DNA from: Scortum barcoo
Taxonomy: Eukaryota; Chordata; Actinopteri; Centrarchiformes; Terapontidae
NCBI GenBank assembly: GCA_023238725.1
Contig: CM041548.1
Coordinates: forward strand, 11,521,752-11,585,751
Direction of reading: 5' to 3'
DNA: 64,000 nt
The notes under the pieces are model-generated. The model was given only the letters and a program-made list of their open reading frames with translations, was not told where the DNA came from and did no database searches. The stretch's first letter is position 1. Each line of letters starts with the position of its first letter. A program made the translations under genes and the position numbers. Positions 13,456 through 26,307 of the stretch are shown here, piece by piece.

Positions 13456-15736
13456 TGGATTGTCATTTAAAAACCTGCTGCTTTTCTCTGTTGTCACCAT
13501 TGCCAGGGGCATGTCCAGGGTGTCTCTTTGTTTGTATTTTAGTGTTGTATTGCAGATTTGAAGTTCTGCACAATTTTGTGTGTATGCTACTTTTGGAGGT
13601 TTTGAATATAGTTTTGAGGACTTAAAGACTCAAAGAATAAAAATAGAGGCTTTATATTACATTTGCATGATGCAAAAGCTGAAAAAAAAAACTTTGTTTT
13701 GGACTGATAGTTGCACAAATTAAGACACAGGAAGGCGTCGCCTCAGACTGGGACATTGTGACTATTTTCTTAATTTTGATAGATTAAACCGTATACTGAA
13801 TAATTAAGAAAACAATGATGAAAATAATTATTTGTCGCAGCCCTAATCACCTGTATTTTTAAAGTCGTATATATTTTCTCGCATGCACAAACATCACAGT
13901 CAAGGTTAGGCTCCAACGTACAGACCAATATATCACTGATCAAACTAACCTGGAAGATAAAGCATGATTTCCAAAGTATCCATATGTTGCGGGGTTTATA
14001 CGAGGCTTCACGCGGTGTCTATAGGACGAGTCTGTGTGGTATTTGAATGGTATGGGATGGATCCACCGAGCAGGAAACAGTGGGGTTCGAGATGACTGAT
14101 GGTGTGTGATGTCCCGCTGGGTGCCATGGTAAACTGTTTTTGGATGTGATTTGGCTCAGTGGGTCTAGAGTGGAACAGAACGGCATATGAGAGAGGAAAT
14201 GCAACATGAGGAAAGTTACTATATGGAGCGTGGCAATAAATGGAAATCAGCTTGTCTACCTGGTAAATGAAGGACACTCGCTGACACGTGTAAAAACCAA
14301 TCACAGAAATCCTAAAACTGAAAATGAACTTTCCCATATTACATCTGCACTTTCATACTGACTGCGCACACTAGCTCATCCACACACACTTTGATCAGTA
14401 TCCCATGCATGTGTGGGTACTGTATCTCAGCGTGCCATCCATCATGTGCTAAAGCCACAGTAGGCAGTATACAGTGAGTTTGGCCTCAGCTCCTCATTCA
14501 GCCCTCATTAGCCATCAATCACCCCCTCTCTACTGGCTGCCTGCATGGGAAGAGACCTCCCGACTTCACGTCCCACCAAGATATTCACTTTGGCACTTAA
14601 ACACCCACCCACACACCCCCACACACACGCGCGCACAGGAGTGAAAACATATACCCGCTCACACCGTGGAGTCAATGTCAAATACGGAGGTTGAGAGAAA
14701 TGCTCATTTCATGAAGGGTTAGGTGCCGTGGGAAGGCAGTGCTGGTTATTTGTGATTTGATGTTCTGCCAGTTCTTGAAGTTAAATAGCTTATTTATCCT
14801 GTACAGTTTGATGCGAATTTGAAAATGTCAAAGGAAGTCATTAGTCACTGTTATCAACATAGCAAAAGGGTAGCATTTTCTGTTTTAAAATAATTTCAGA
14901 GCTATTTTAATGATGTAGTCTATATATAGCCACCTTATTTCATACTAGTGCATCATTTCCCCAGTTGTTTGCCTTTTACTGGAGGTACTCTGATACTAAT
15001 ATTTCCCATAGTTTCCAGTTCAAAATGTGAGGATAACACGGCTCTTTTGTGCAAGAGCGGAATAAAAGCAGTTAAATCTAACATTTAACTTCAATGCACT
15101 CTTGTGGCTGTTTTGAATGTGTTCTTGATTTCCAGGCTTTTGAGGCTTTTCCAGGCTTCCAGGCTCCACATGGAAAAGGCGTGCGTGTCTGCGACTGTGT
15201 ATATCTGAGCGTGCATTTCCATTTTGGGTAAAACAACTGTGGCTGTTTTGACGAGCACAACTGCACGGTGGATTACAGGACGCTGTCATGGCTAAGGGTG
15301 AGATTGGGAGGAGGTGGGAAGGAGAGAGTGTACAGAAAAGGAGAAAGGTCTTCCTTTTTTTTTTTTCCGTTGAATCTTTCTCGGTGAGTTTTCACCATCC
15401 CCCAGGGGCGGAAGGAAGCGTAGTGTATTTTTTTCTCCACTCACCTGCTGGGCAGTGCATGGAGGTCATTACTTGACATTGATAGCTGCACGGGCTTGTG
15501 TCCTTGGCCTGTATATTCCACCGCTGAATACACTGTAATACAATGCAACGCTGAGGAGACGTAAGGTTAGGGCGTTCCTTCCATGGCAAGCCGCAACGTT
15601 TTTGTGGTGTAATTGCAAGTTCTGGTATGATTTTTGCCATTATTGCATTACATCCCATCATCCAATTCTATTGGACTAACTAATTACCCTTAATGCAACT
15701 CTGATGCAGGCCTTCTTCAGATCAATGGGGAATAAA

Positions 15737-18540
15737 AGTGGTTTAAGAATCAAGAATCATTTATCGTCATCATGTTTTCACATGACAAAATTCAAATTTG
15801 GTGACTTCCAGCTTTAAACGTAAAAATATAGTAAAAATAATAATAAGTAATAGTAAGTAATGAAAAATAAATATGTAATATGTACACAAATATCCAAAGT
15901 TGCAGCAGCAAGTGCACAGTAGGGGCTGGGTCCGCTGTTCAAGTGCAGTCAAGTGCATGCCTTAAGTTCTCAATAAGGGAAAATGCATTGTATAGCTCTG
16001 GGGAAAAAGCTGTTTTTCAGTCTGGTAGTTGTTGTCTTTATGTTTCTGTACCGCTTCCATCTGGAAAGCAATGGTACAAACAGTCCATCGCTCGGGTGAG
16101 TAGGGTCGGCGGCAACATGTCGGGCCTTCTTCAGCATCCGGCCAGCGCATATTGAGTCCAGGTCTGTAAGAGGACTTTCCCACAATCCCGTGTGCTGCTT
16201 TCACCACCCGGGCTAAGTCCTTTCAGTCTTGTGCAGGGCAGCTGCCATACCACACTGCTGCACTGAAAGGCAGAGGATGCTCTCTATTGTGGCCCTGTAG
16301 AAGTTTGTCAGGAGCTGAGGGGAGAGTCCAGCACGTTTCAGCTTCCTGAGGAAGAAGAGTCTTTGTTGAGACTTTTTTACCAGGTGAGCTGTGTTCATGG
16401 ACCAGGTCAGGTCAGATGTAATGTGGATTCCCAGGAACTTGATGGAACTTTGTGGAATGAATGGCAGAACAGTCACTGGTGAGGAAGTCCCTGATCCAGT
16501 GGCACAGCGATGAAGGCAGTCCAAGGTTGTGGAGCTTCACTATGGGCTTGTTCAGGATCACTGTGTTGAGGGCTGAACTGAAGTCCACAAATAGCATCCT
16601 CACATTAGGTGTTTAGGAAGCTGCAGATGGGTCAGGGCTGTGTGAAGTGCAATGGAGACTGCATCCTCTGTCGACCTGTTCTCCCTGTATGCGAACTGAT
16701 ATTGATCCAGACCAGCAGGGATGATGTCTTTGATGTGCTTTAGGACAATCCTCTCAAAGCACTTCATGATGACCGGAGTTAGAGCTGACAGGGCGGTAGT
16801 CATTTAGGCAGGTGACTGTAGCAAGCTGCAGGAACAGGTTGAAAATGTCCAGAAAAACTCCTGCCAGTTGGTCTGCACACACAATTTCAGAGTGCAACCA
16901 GACACCTTATCTGGTCCTTCAGCTTTCCTGATGTTGATTCTTTTCATGGAACGAGCTCACTTGGTGCAGCTGCAGGACTAGAGGCTGATGCTGTTCTTCC
17001 AGCCGGGGAAGGTGAACACTCTCTCTGCTGCCAGATGTGTCAAAGCGGGCGTAGAATGTGTTCAGGGTGTCGGGGAGAGTGGGATCGTGGCTAACCAGCT
17101 GATCACTGGCTTATAATCCGTTATTGTCTTGATGCCTCTCCACATACTATGTGGATTGTTGTTTTCAAAATGCTCCTCAATGCGCCGTTTATACCTGCTT
17201 TTTGCTAGTTTAATGCCTTTTTTTTCAGTTCTTTTCAGGCATGAATTTGGCATGCTATAGGCCAGCTTGTCACCTGACCTGTAGGCAGCTGTCACAGGCT
17301 TTGAGTAGGGGCTTCACTGTGCTGTCCAGCCATGGTTTTTGATTTGGGAAAACCTTGATGGTCTTTGTGGGTAGAACAGCATCAGTACAGAATTTGTAGG
17401 TAGGACAGAACCGATGACGTGTATCCATCCAGATCTGTGCCCTCCTTGAACACTTCCCAGTCAGTGCACTCAAAGCAGTCCTGTAATGCTGAAGACGCCT
17501 CCTCAGTCCAAACCTGTACAGTTCTGGTGGTTGGTCTTGTCCTGCAGATCAGATGTTTCTAGGCAGGGATCAGATTCACAGAGATGTGGTCTGACATGAC
17601 ATGTTCAGGTGTGGAGCTGCAACAGCCTTGTATGCTCCAGGGATGTTACAGTAAAAGTTGATCCAAGGTATTACTGTCCCTCGTTGGAAAATTTATGTAA
17701 CAATGGAATTTGGGGAAAACTGCCTTTAACTCGACATGGTTAAAGTCTCCAGCCACGATCACAGCCGCCTCTGGACTGATCATGCAGTACAGCTCCTCCA
17801 AGTGCTAATTTAGCATTAGCTCGTGGTGGTATGTAGATGGCTACAATCAGGATAGAACAGAGCTCTCTTAAACAAACAGAGCCGTCTTAAATGGTCTGCA
17901 TTTCACTTCCAGGTATTCCAGATCAGGAGAACAGTATGTTCTGATGATGTTCGTGGCTGTACACCAGGCTTTATGAATGTACAGAGCCAAACCTCCACCT
18001 CTGTGTTTCTCTGAGGCTGCAGTCCTGTCCGCCCTGGAGAAGAGAGCGCCCCGCTAGCTCCACTGCCGCGTCTGGGATGTTGTTATCCAGCCAGGTCTCG
18101 GTAACGATCGCCACACAGCTATCAATCTTTGCAGAGACGATCCTCAGCTTCATCTCTCGTCCATTTTGTTGACGAGTGACCTGGCGTCTGTGAGGAGTCT
18201 GTATAAGGGTTAGCTTGTAGCCTAGCCTAAGCATGCAGGCCGCCCCTCCTGCCCCTGCTTTTGTTTGCGATGCCTCCTCCGTCTCCTTGGCAACAGAGGG
18301 ATCATGAAAGCCTCCGTGGTCCGCTGAATCTCTGTTTTTATAAAATCAAGCCTTGGAAACATGCCCGCAGGTGCTCACTCTCCCCAATCTCCAACAACTT
18401 GGCTCTACTGTACTCAGCTGCTGCTGCAGGAGACTGCAGCAAAATAACTAAAAAGATAACTAAAAGACATAAATAAAAAGAAACAAAGCCTGGGAGCACC
18501 AAGCCGCTGCGTGTTTACGTGCCGCCATGGCATTAGTGGG
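15737..18540 (-). mobile_element. decayed non-LTR retrotransposon (second LINE family)
   Basis: On the minus strand, from high to low coordinate, come endonuclease pieces (CVAIVTETWLDNNIPDAAVE at 18080-18120) and a linker with KRRIEEHFENNNPHSMWRGI (17130-17190). Reverse-transcriptase pieces follow: MKCFERIVLKHIKDIIPAGL and QYQFAYRENRSTEDAVSIAL at 16670-16770, then the thumb region SIKFLGIHITSDLTW and FFLRKLKRAGLSPQLLTNFY at 16300-16440. The C-terminal part is SRWKRYRNIKTTTTRLKNSF at 15990-16060. The 3' tail is two copies of ATTCTTG-like sequence at 15745-15755. Stops and frameshifts are frequent. The lineage (Rex1/L2/CR1 group) is undecided. Confidence 0.88.
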
Positions 18541-18710
18541 TCACAATTCCCTACATCCATGTGTTTTGTCATATGCTTTCACAGAGTCATAAATCATTTT
18601 GAACTTTGATATTTGTGGGGCATTTTTAACAAATGCCACCGATATAAAGAAAGCAATTCAGCCTCATATCCTTTACCCCTGACTTCTCTGCTCTTCTCCT
18701 CATTCTCCCT

Positions 18711-18736
18711 GTCTCTCTCTCTTTCTCTCTCTCTAT
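18711..18736. repeat. (CT)n microsatellite
   Basis: CT units with TTT interruption; the following 18740-18840 is pyrimidine-rich. Confidence 0.9.
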
Positions 18737-18849
18737 CAGTCTGGTTCCTCCACTCCTATTTCTTCCTCAAGCTCTCCTCATCCATCTCTGCCCCCCTGTC
18801 TTTTCTGCTATTTCTCTTTTCCTCTCTATACTGTTCCTAGAGTGTGTCT

Positions 18850-18891
18850 GAGAGAGAGAGAGAGAGACAGATAGAGAGACAGACAGAGAGA
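18850..18891. repeat. (GA)n / GACA microsatellite
   Basis: Purine-rich GA units passing into GACAGA units, facing the CT tract at 18711-18736. The two could pair as an imperfect inverted repeat. Confidence 0.9.
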
Positions 18892-19097
18892 GGTCTGACA
18901 CATGGGCCCAGTTCCTTAATAATGTCATTCGGTGTGAACGCTATTAGCAGATTACCCTTGGCCCAGGGCAGCCTAGCCATGTGCAGGAACTAGATAACCT
19001 TGTGTTCAGTAATTTAATATCAACACTTCCCCTCTTTTCTTACCACGCTTTACAACACACAAATACCCTGCTTGTCCCCTCCAGTCCTATTTCTTGA

Positions 19098-19120
19098 AGA
19101 GAGAGAGAGAGGGAGAGAGC

Positions 19121-19162
<42 letters not shown>
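19098..19162. repeat. (GA)n microsatellite
   Basis: About 65 bases of GA/GGGA, almost pure purine. Confidence 0.95.
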
Positions 19163-19165
<3 letters not shown>

Positions 19166-19179
19166 ACAAGATAGTGACT

Positions 19180-20290
19180 TCTTGAAGATTCCTTTCCTCC
19201 GCTGAGAAGTGTGGCAAATCGCCCCTTGTCCATGGATGTGAGAAAATACATAAACAGGCTTATAGTGAAAATTCCATCAGATTTAATGCAGTGAATTTAG
19301 CTCAGCGCAACATCAAAGGAGCCGCCCATCTTTTAAAAAGCCCTAGATGGGGTAATGTCACCTCCTCCTAGTTTTTTCTCCTTGCAGGCTATCATAGGCC
19401 TAACATTTACCACATATCAGGCCTATGTGAAAGGCACAGAGGAAATTTCCTGTCACACAGTTTGATTTTGTAAGAGGGGGCGAGAGAGGCCAGCCCAGAC
19501 TGGAAGGGAGAGAGAGAGAAAGAGAGAGAGAGATCTACCACTTAAAGGAGCAAGCCGTTTTGGAATCAAATCCCACGCTCTATCCCCCACAAGCTGAATC
19601 ACAATCCTGCATTAGCTGCTATATCACACTGCACGACCTGCTGCTGCTCTTTTTTCCGCGTCACCCGTGAGCCAAACGGGAGCGCGAGGGCCAGACGGCG
19701 GCGCGGCCCTATCACTCACCGGCACTCCCTCACACCAGCATTACCATGCCCTTATCTCATCTCCTGCAGCCCGGCACGGCCGGCCGCCTCTCGGTCCTCC
19801 AGGCTACTTTACTAATAACCTATTCCTTATCAGTCACCATGCACCTCTGCCTGTGATCAAAGAGCCAATTAATGGAGCGGGGAAAGGTGAAGCATTCAAA
19901 TAATGGAGACAGCTGTTTTTCTCTGTTTGAGAAAATCCATTTTGTATTGTTATCGGCTCCAAGCAGCTCCCCCCCGACCAGCGCTTAATTCAAGTCGCTG
20001 TCTGCTTCTGCCCGGCTTGATAAGAGAGAGTGAGAAAAGACAGGGAAAGGGAGAGAGGGAGATGGGGTGGGGGGCAGCGGCCCCAGCCGCAATGAACTTT
20101 ATGTAGGAAAATGTGGCAGGAATATCACAGCAGTCCAACTCATCCCTGAGCTTTATCAACTCCAAAGAGGTTCAACACAGAGATAAAGGGGGGTGGGTCA
20201 TAAAAAGGCAGATGAGCTGCTTTATAGCTTCACTGTCATTCGTTTTGAAAGGAAGCAGCTGATCCCAGCGCTTTGAGGTCCAACACAATG
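19180..20290. promoter_or_regulatory. candidate developmental enhancer cluster downstream of runx1t1
   Basis: Apart from one GA run (19508-19532), this block is non-repetitive. It carries TF-like motifs in close order: ATCAAAG (TCF/LEF, 19856-19862), CCAATTAATGG (homeodomain, 19865-19875), CAGCTG (E-box, 19910-19915), ATTGTTATCG (SOX/GATA-like, about 19946) and GCTTAATTCAAG (about 19982). No frame encodes a recognisable protein. Its texture matches conserved noncoding elements that surround vertebrate transcription-regulator genes. Conservation itself cannot be seen from one sequence. Confidence 0.35.
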
Positions 20291-22289
20291 ATGTCAGGCA
20301 AAAACCTGAGGTTAGTTACGGGGTTAATTGTACTGGTGACAGAGCAGCATATAAATGGCTCTGCCAAAGGCTCATATCTTAACAACTTTCTTGTAATTTA
20401 TATCACGCTTCTTAATCTTAACAGTCACTTTGGCACTGTCACTATGCTTGGTAACATTTTGAGGTGGAGGATAAGGTCATTGCATTGGACATCTCATTTA
20501 ATTCTTGTGTTAGTAAGCAATTTGTCATACATCTCAAGAAAACCTATAATGGGAAGAAAACAGCTACTTAAAAGGTCGGACATGGGCTCTAGCTGGTTTT
20601 TATCATTTCAAATAACATGAAACTACTGTACATCCTCAAAATCAGCCATTTAGTTTTTTCAGCTACCTGCACTCATCACAGATGGAGATGATATTTAATA
20701 CATATGACTTGAAATGGGCAATGAAATAGTTTACTGCCAGCCAGGCAGGGTCATGAAATTTGAAGACATCCTCACATGTGTTACTGTCTTGCTGTGCATT
20801 GAGTTTCCGACCAGTTTGTGCCAACCTCAGAGTCAGCTGGGAAAATCGAATTTTTCTGACAGCTCCAATAAATCTAACTTGTTGCTTAATGAGCATTTTA
20901 ATATTCTGCTGTTGCTGGAAACAAATGCAAACAAATATTCTGCCTCCCATCAGTTGAAGTCCCTCTTTTACAGGAAGAAAACCAAACATAAGTATCATAT
21001 CTATTTTTCTCAGTGCACTGTTTTTTTCAGTATTTTTTATCCTCACTCAACTAAATCTGTAATTATACAGCAATCTCAAATTGTTTGATGACTTAAACCC
21101 CTAAATGCCAGAAATATGGAAATAATTTTCCATTGTTACCATCCATCCCACATGACATAAAGACAACCACACACCTGGATAATGTATCTTAAATACAAAA
21201 AAAAAAATACAATCATTTCATTAATCTAATTAGGTATTTTTACATCCGTTTGTCAGGATTACTCACATTTTCCAAACTAGACCTCATCTTGTAGATACAA
21301 TATAGATATTATAGATGATGTCTTTGTGGGTATCTGTTGCTACACATGCTGTGAGCAATATGAGAAGATGAGAGAAACACAGCATCAAGAGCATTAAGAA
21401 ATCATGGGTAAGAGACACAGAGAAGAGGTACATTATAAGTGCACAGTTATCTGTCACAGTATCACTGATTACAGTCAAAGCTTCTCAGAGAGGTCCAGGT
21501 CTTTGCATCTGGACATTGCTGTTGTAACATCCTCTCTTGTAAATAAAAAAAACACAACTCACTCATACACAGTGTTTGCTATGTGTTGTTAACTATTAAA
21601 ATGTCACTTTAGGTTTGTGTTGTTTACAGTCATAATTCTAACCTTTTAAAATAAAAGCACGAAGAATGAACGAGCCATCAGAAAACACTGCAGTAATACA
21701 TAAGAGGCCCTTAATAAAGACAGTGAGGTCTGAAAAAGGGAAAAAATAGCCAGCAATGTGGAAAAATGAAGAAGCTGTGCATGTACTTAGCTGCCATACT
21801 TTGAGTTTCAGCTACACAGCCTTCATGGCCATCAACAGATTTTCCACTTCTTACTGTCTGGACGTTCACTCTACAGTACACTAACAGCTGAAAACATTCA
21901 AACTACAACAAGGCAGTCCCATTTTAAACTAAAATATGTTACTCAAAATGACTAACTGTATGAAGTCATGAGTCAGATACAGGACTGTGGACTCTTAAGT
22001 CATGCTTGGATATGTTCATGTACTATGTCTGAAATTAAAAGCCATAAAGCAGACAGTAAGAAAACGCTAGACACCTTGGATATGTGTGTACAGTATTAGA
22101 GAAGCTGGTAAGTATTCGACAACGGCTGGGACAGATACTGTATGTGTTGACAGATTCTCACTAAACCTCCTGTCTACATTTTTACAGTATGGTCACACAG
22201 ATGGTATTAAGAACTGGTGGAAGAAATTTTGCAGCCCCTTCACTCAAATAAAAATAACAAAGTATCATGAAAGAACACAAGCCCAAGTC
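20291..22289. other. intergenic A/T-rich DNA, no gene recognised
   Basis: Overlapping open frames on both strands (20663-21088) have no family signature. No repeats or RNA genes were recognised. Part may belong to a longer runx1t1 3' UTR. Confidence 0.5.
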
Positions 22290-25200
22290 TCCAATGCAGG
22301 TATTAACATATTTATTACACCGTTAAGAGAACAACAATACCAGAATTATACTGCAAAGTTTCACAGACTGACAGACCATAGTTTACAGCCCAAAAAAAAA
22401 AAAGAATTTTAAAAAAGGAGAAAAAAAAGAAAAAATCAACAAGAAACCACAGTTCTGACATAGTAGACTGGAAAGCTCTCTAGAGGACACTGACCCTAGG
22501 CGATGAAAAGACCGCCCAGAGTCAGCCTACCACTAACCTGTGGTTTTCATGTCTCAATTAAGTATTGCACAACAACTTCAAATCATTTGAGCTCTTTTTT
22601 TCACAATAAATTTTCTCAAGAGAACGCAAAAAAACCAAACAAATAAAAAAAAACCCTCCCACCCCTGAAGTTCAAACTCACTCCCCCAGATTAATGCTAC
22701 GGCCTCTGCTGTTCACTGTTGGCCCCACACATTTCCCTAATGTTTCTTTTTAAGTAGGAAATTTAAATAACATACCCCTCCCCCCACTGGTGAAAAACAG
22801 GCATGCTTAAATTCATAGCCTTCATTTTTTTTTTAAATTTTAGATTTTACAAGCTTTGCCTTTTAGTTTCCCCCCCGTTTGAATTTGCCCCTGCTGACAA
22901 GTCGACAAGCGCTTTAGCATGTCTTTACAACAGAGAAGAGAAGAGGAGGGGAAAAAAGGTGGAGGGGAGACAGGAGAGAAAAAAGAGCGAGAGAGAAACA
23001 ACATTTCTTATCTGTGACCTTAGCGCGTGCCATCGAAATAGGAATCGACAACACTTTTCTTTAAAATTAGCACAATTTTTAAAATCTGTTCAAACAATTC
23101 AAACTCTTGATGTACTCTAGAAACGCCACAGGCATAAAGGAACATAACAAAAGTTTTTTTCAGGTTTTTTTTTCTCATTTCTATTCATTTATGTTTCATT
23201 TATTTATGAGGTCTGCATTGTTACCAAGTAGTGATATGGTTTTGCAGCTGTATGAGCTTCGACTTTGGGTTTTTTATTTTTCCTGTTCTCTTGTGCCCAT
23301 TTGGTTTAGACTAGACCAGTATCAGCGCCGCGACTGATGCTCTTATCGTGCTGTAAGAGGTAGAGTGAGACTTGTTTGCCACCGAGGAATTTGTAGCAAA
23401 ACACACATAGAGGAGGGAAGAAAGAAAAAATAGAGCTTCTCAAAGAATCATCGAGCGATAATGTTTGTTTCCTTTTTTTTTTTTACCCAGGTTTTGCCCT
23501 GATAATGATGAACACACATTATTTGTTGTATACTTTTAAATACACTAGTGTTAAAACAGCTTTGCTGTTCCTTCACAGCTTCTGAGGAGTCGCGAGTAGG
23601 GTGTCAGACACCTTTTTGGATTGTTTAACCCTTTAGAGTCAAGAATGCAGGTGTGTTTTTTATTTCGACAAGAAGGGAGAGATGAGGAAGTACAGAGGGA
23701 GCAAACAGCCCAGAACCTTTTTGGGCCTCCACTTGTTCCTTGAGGTCAGAATTTGTAACGCGCTTCTGTGTAGCACCAAGGTGTTTGGGGTGAAGAGCCT
23801 TTGTGTGCGTCAGGGTAAGTGCTCTCTTACTGCAAATGAGAGGTTTGTTTGATTTACATTGAAGGTTTACAACAAAGCTGCGACTGATTATCTATCCCAA
23901 CAGCAAATATGACATACTCTGATATAAATAAATATAAAACAACTTGAAATGACGTTGCCGTGAAAGCCCAGTCTCACATTCACCTCTTTAAGAATAAAGA
24001 ACTTAACTGCTTAAAGCTGAAATGCACTTAATCTGACATTTGTGTAATGAGAAAATGTACAGACAGGATCGAAAAATATCTCACAAATTGTCTTCAAAAA
24101 TGGTTACAGAAGTCCTCAGTTATTATTGCTCCAGTTCAAGTGTAACACTGCTGTGAAATGTTCATTATGTTTAATTCACACCTTCTCATTTCACAATGTG
24201 AGATGAGCGCTGTTGGGGTGGGACTTTTATGACACTGAAGTCGGATTTTGTTCCATGAATGTGTGAACAAAAACCAGCAGAAATAAATAACCAAATATCT
24301 GTGTGAACAAACCTCTTTTGAAAATTGTTTAAATCAGGATTTTGGTCCTTGGTGTCAGTCTTTGGCTGTTTTTGGTGTTTTTTTTTTTGTTTATCTCTTG
24401 TGTTAATACTGTGTGTTACCTGGTGCTTTGCAGTGTTAAAGCTGTCAATCGGAGTCTACACCTCTGCATTTGGAAAGTTAGTTTGTTAGAATATTTTTTG
24501 TATATTTTTTTTTTTTTTTTTCGTTTTTTTTTAGTTGTTTTTCGTTTTTTCTAAAAAATAACAAATATTTAACAAACCTTCAGTAATGTGCATGCACTGT
24601 CTGTAACTATTAAAAAAATGCTATGGCCGCTTTTGTTAGCATGTTGAGAAGAAGACGAAGAAAGAAAAAGTGGGTTTGGTGATTTTACATTTTTTCAACT
24701 CCCCCCCTCCCCATAAAAACAGATAATGTTATCACTACATACAAAATGGCTGATGAGTTATGGCTCTATACCAACAACACAAGTATGCTGAAAAGAAGCA
24801 TGCCAAAATAACCTCTGTGACAGTGCAAATACATTTATGTATGTCCCTTGTACAAAACATTTAGGTTAGCATTCCGCGCAACATGCTAGTTCTCAGAAAA
24901 GATCTGGGTCGGACTCAAGTAGCAGCTCTGAGATATAGCTTGTGTCTTTTCTTGAGGACGAAGGGAAGTAAAACTTATAGAACTACGGGGGGAATCTACC
25001 ACTTACACACAGAATAGAAAAGCAGCTTTTTTTAAAATTTTTTTTTATATCTCTTTTTGCACCAGCTAGCGAGAGAGAGAGAGCGTTATGAGGGACTTAA
25101 GAGTTGTGACTGGTTGAAGTACTATGCATTGTCACAATTGTCCAACACATATACAATAAATAACCATTGGTGACACCACAGGACAGAAGTCTTAAACACC

Positions 25201-26307
25201 ATGACATCTACAGAAAAAGAATAAGAACGTGAAGAAAGATGAAAATGTTTGTCAGAGTTGAGACAGGAGGGGGGCGCAGAATGAGCTTCCTACTGAGTTC
25301 GGTAGGTTTCCAGCTCTGGGCGGCCCAGCGGCCGATTTGGCAGTCTCGCCGGTGGGATGATGACTTCACTTCCTGTTTGAGAGCTTCCGCGACCCACCGA
25401 GCATGCACGTGCACGTTGTAGTCAGTACATCCTCCACATGTGCAGTGGGCAAAGTTTTGTATCTTGTCCAAGAATTCTTCCTTTTACATCGTTCAGGGAG
25501 ACGGATTTGTATTTCCCAGCCCACTGACCTGGATATTATTACAAGTGAGAGGGAAATAACATTGGTTGAACAGCTGGCTCTGCTTGCAATCTGCTGCACA
25601 TCTGCCCATTTCATGGCGGTCTGTGGGCCAGAGATTCAGTCCATCCCTCTCCTCTCTCCAGGCAGCGAACTTGTTTATGTATCCATCCAGCGGCGTGTCT
25701 TTAAGGGTATTTAAATCTAATATCTTTCTTTACAAAGAGTATTGATGACTTCAGTCGTTCTGCTAGCTAGATATGTTCCCTTGGTATGTTTGGTAAGATG
25801 AGGTTGACTAGTCTCATGTCCCAGGTACAGGAAGGAAATAAGCTTTAATTTAAGGATGGAAAATAAAAACATTAAAAAAAAAAAAAGGGGGAGGTCAGAT
25901 ATACTTGTCTCACGGCTATCTCTGCTCAGTCTCTTAATATTTACAGGGAAAAAAATAAGATAAGCTACATGACAACAACATTGACAACAACAGCCACGAC
26001 GACAAACGGACAACAAGAATAGCAAGTGTAACGATAAAAGGATGTCAATATTTAAATTCATTCATTCAAAACAAAGAATATCTTTGTGTTTCTTTAAAGT
26101 CATGGCAAGTCAATATGACCTGATTATGGACCTCCTCCTCCTGCTATGACTACGCTGCAAGATAGACAGAAGCATTGCCATCTCTCTGTGTTAGCCACGT
26201 TAGCTTAGTATCTTTGCAAGGCAATGTAGACAGTCATGCTGTTTATGGGGTCGAGGGCTGGCTGCTTAGCCCCGGAGGTGTTTGCCTCCACCCTCTGTGT
26301 GAGTCTC
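22290..26307 (-). other. runx1t1: probable long 3' UTR of runx1t1
   Basis: Directly downstream of the stop lies about 4 kb with no supportable coding sequence. It has U/A-rich runs and few microsatellites compared with its flanks. On the minus strand, AATAAA polyadenylation signals occur at 23278-23273, 23204-23199 and 22316-22311. The last is the most distal one I picked, so I place the end near 22290. Mammalian RUNX1T1 mRNAs also have multi-kilobase 3' UTRs. The end point is an inference. Confidence 0.45.
22311..22316 (-). terminator. candidate distal polyadenylation signal (AATAAA)
   Basis: The plus strand reads TTTATT, that is AATAAA on the transcribed strand. It lies about 4 kb after the stop codon at the left edge of the A/T-rich block taken as 3' UTR. 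AATAAA occurs often by chance in such DNA, so confidence is limited. Confidence 0.3.

Larger units (their letters stand above)
9801..15735. other. intergenic, no gene recognised
   Basis: No exon-like sequence is seen. Contents include GA-rich DNA (9880-9960), a CA microsatellite (12414-12443), a plus-strand AATAAA-containing T-rich stretch (13300-13475), and a possible repeat end at 13770-13850 with GTCGCAGCCCTAATCAC. 14475-14600 is non-repetitive and could be conserved. Confidence 0.55.

Noticed and set aside
20663..21088. Opposed open frames of about 125 codons on both strands
   Set aside because: A/T-rich composition, no recognisable domain, no splice-consistent neighbours. Overlap on opposite strands suggests chance.
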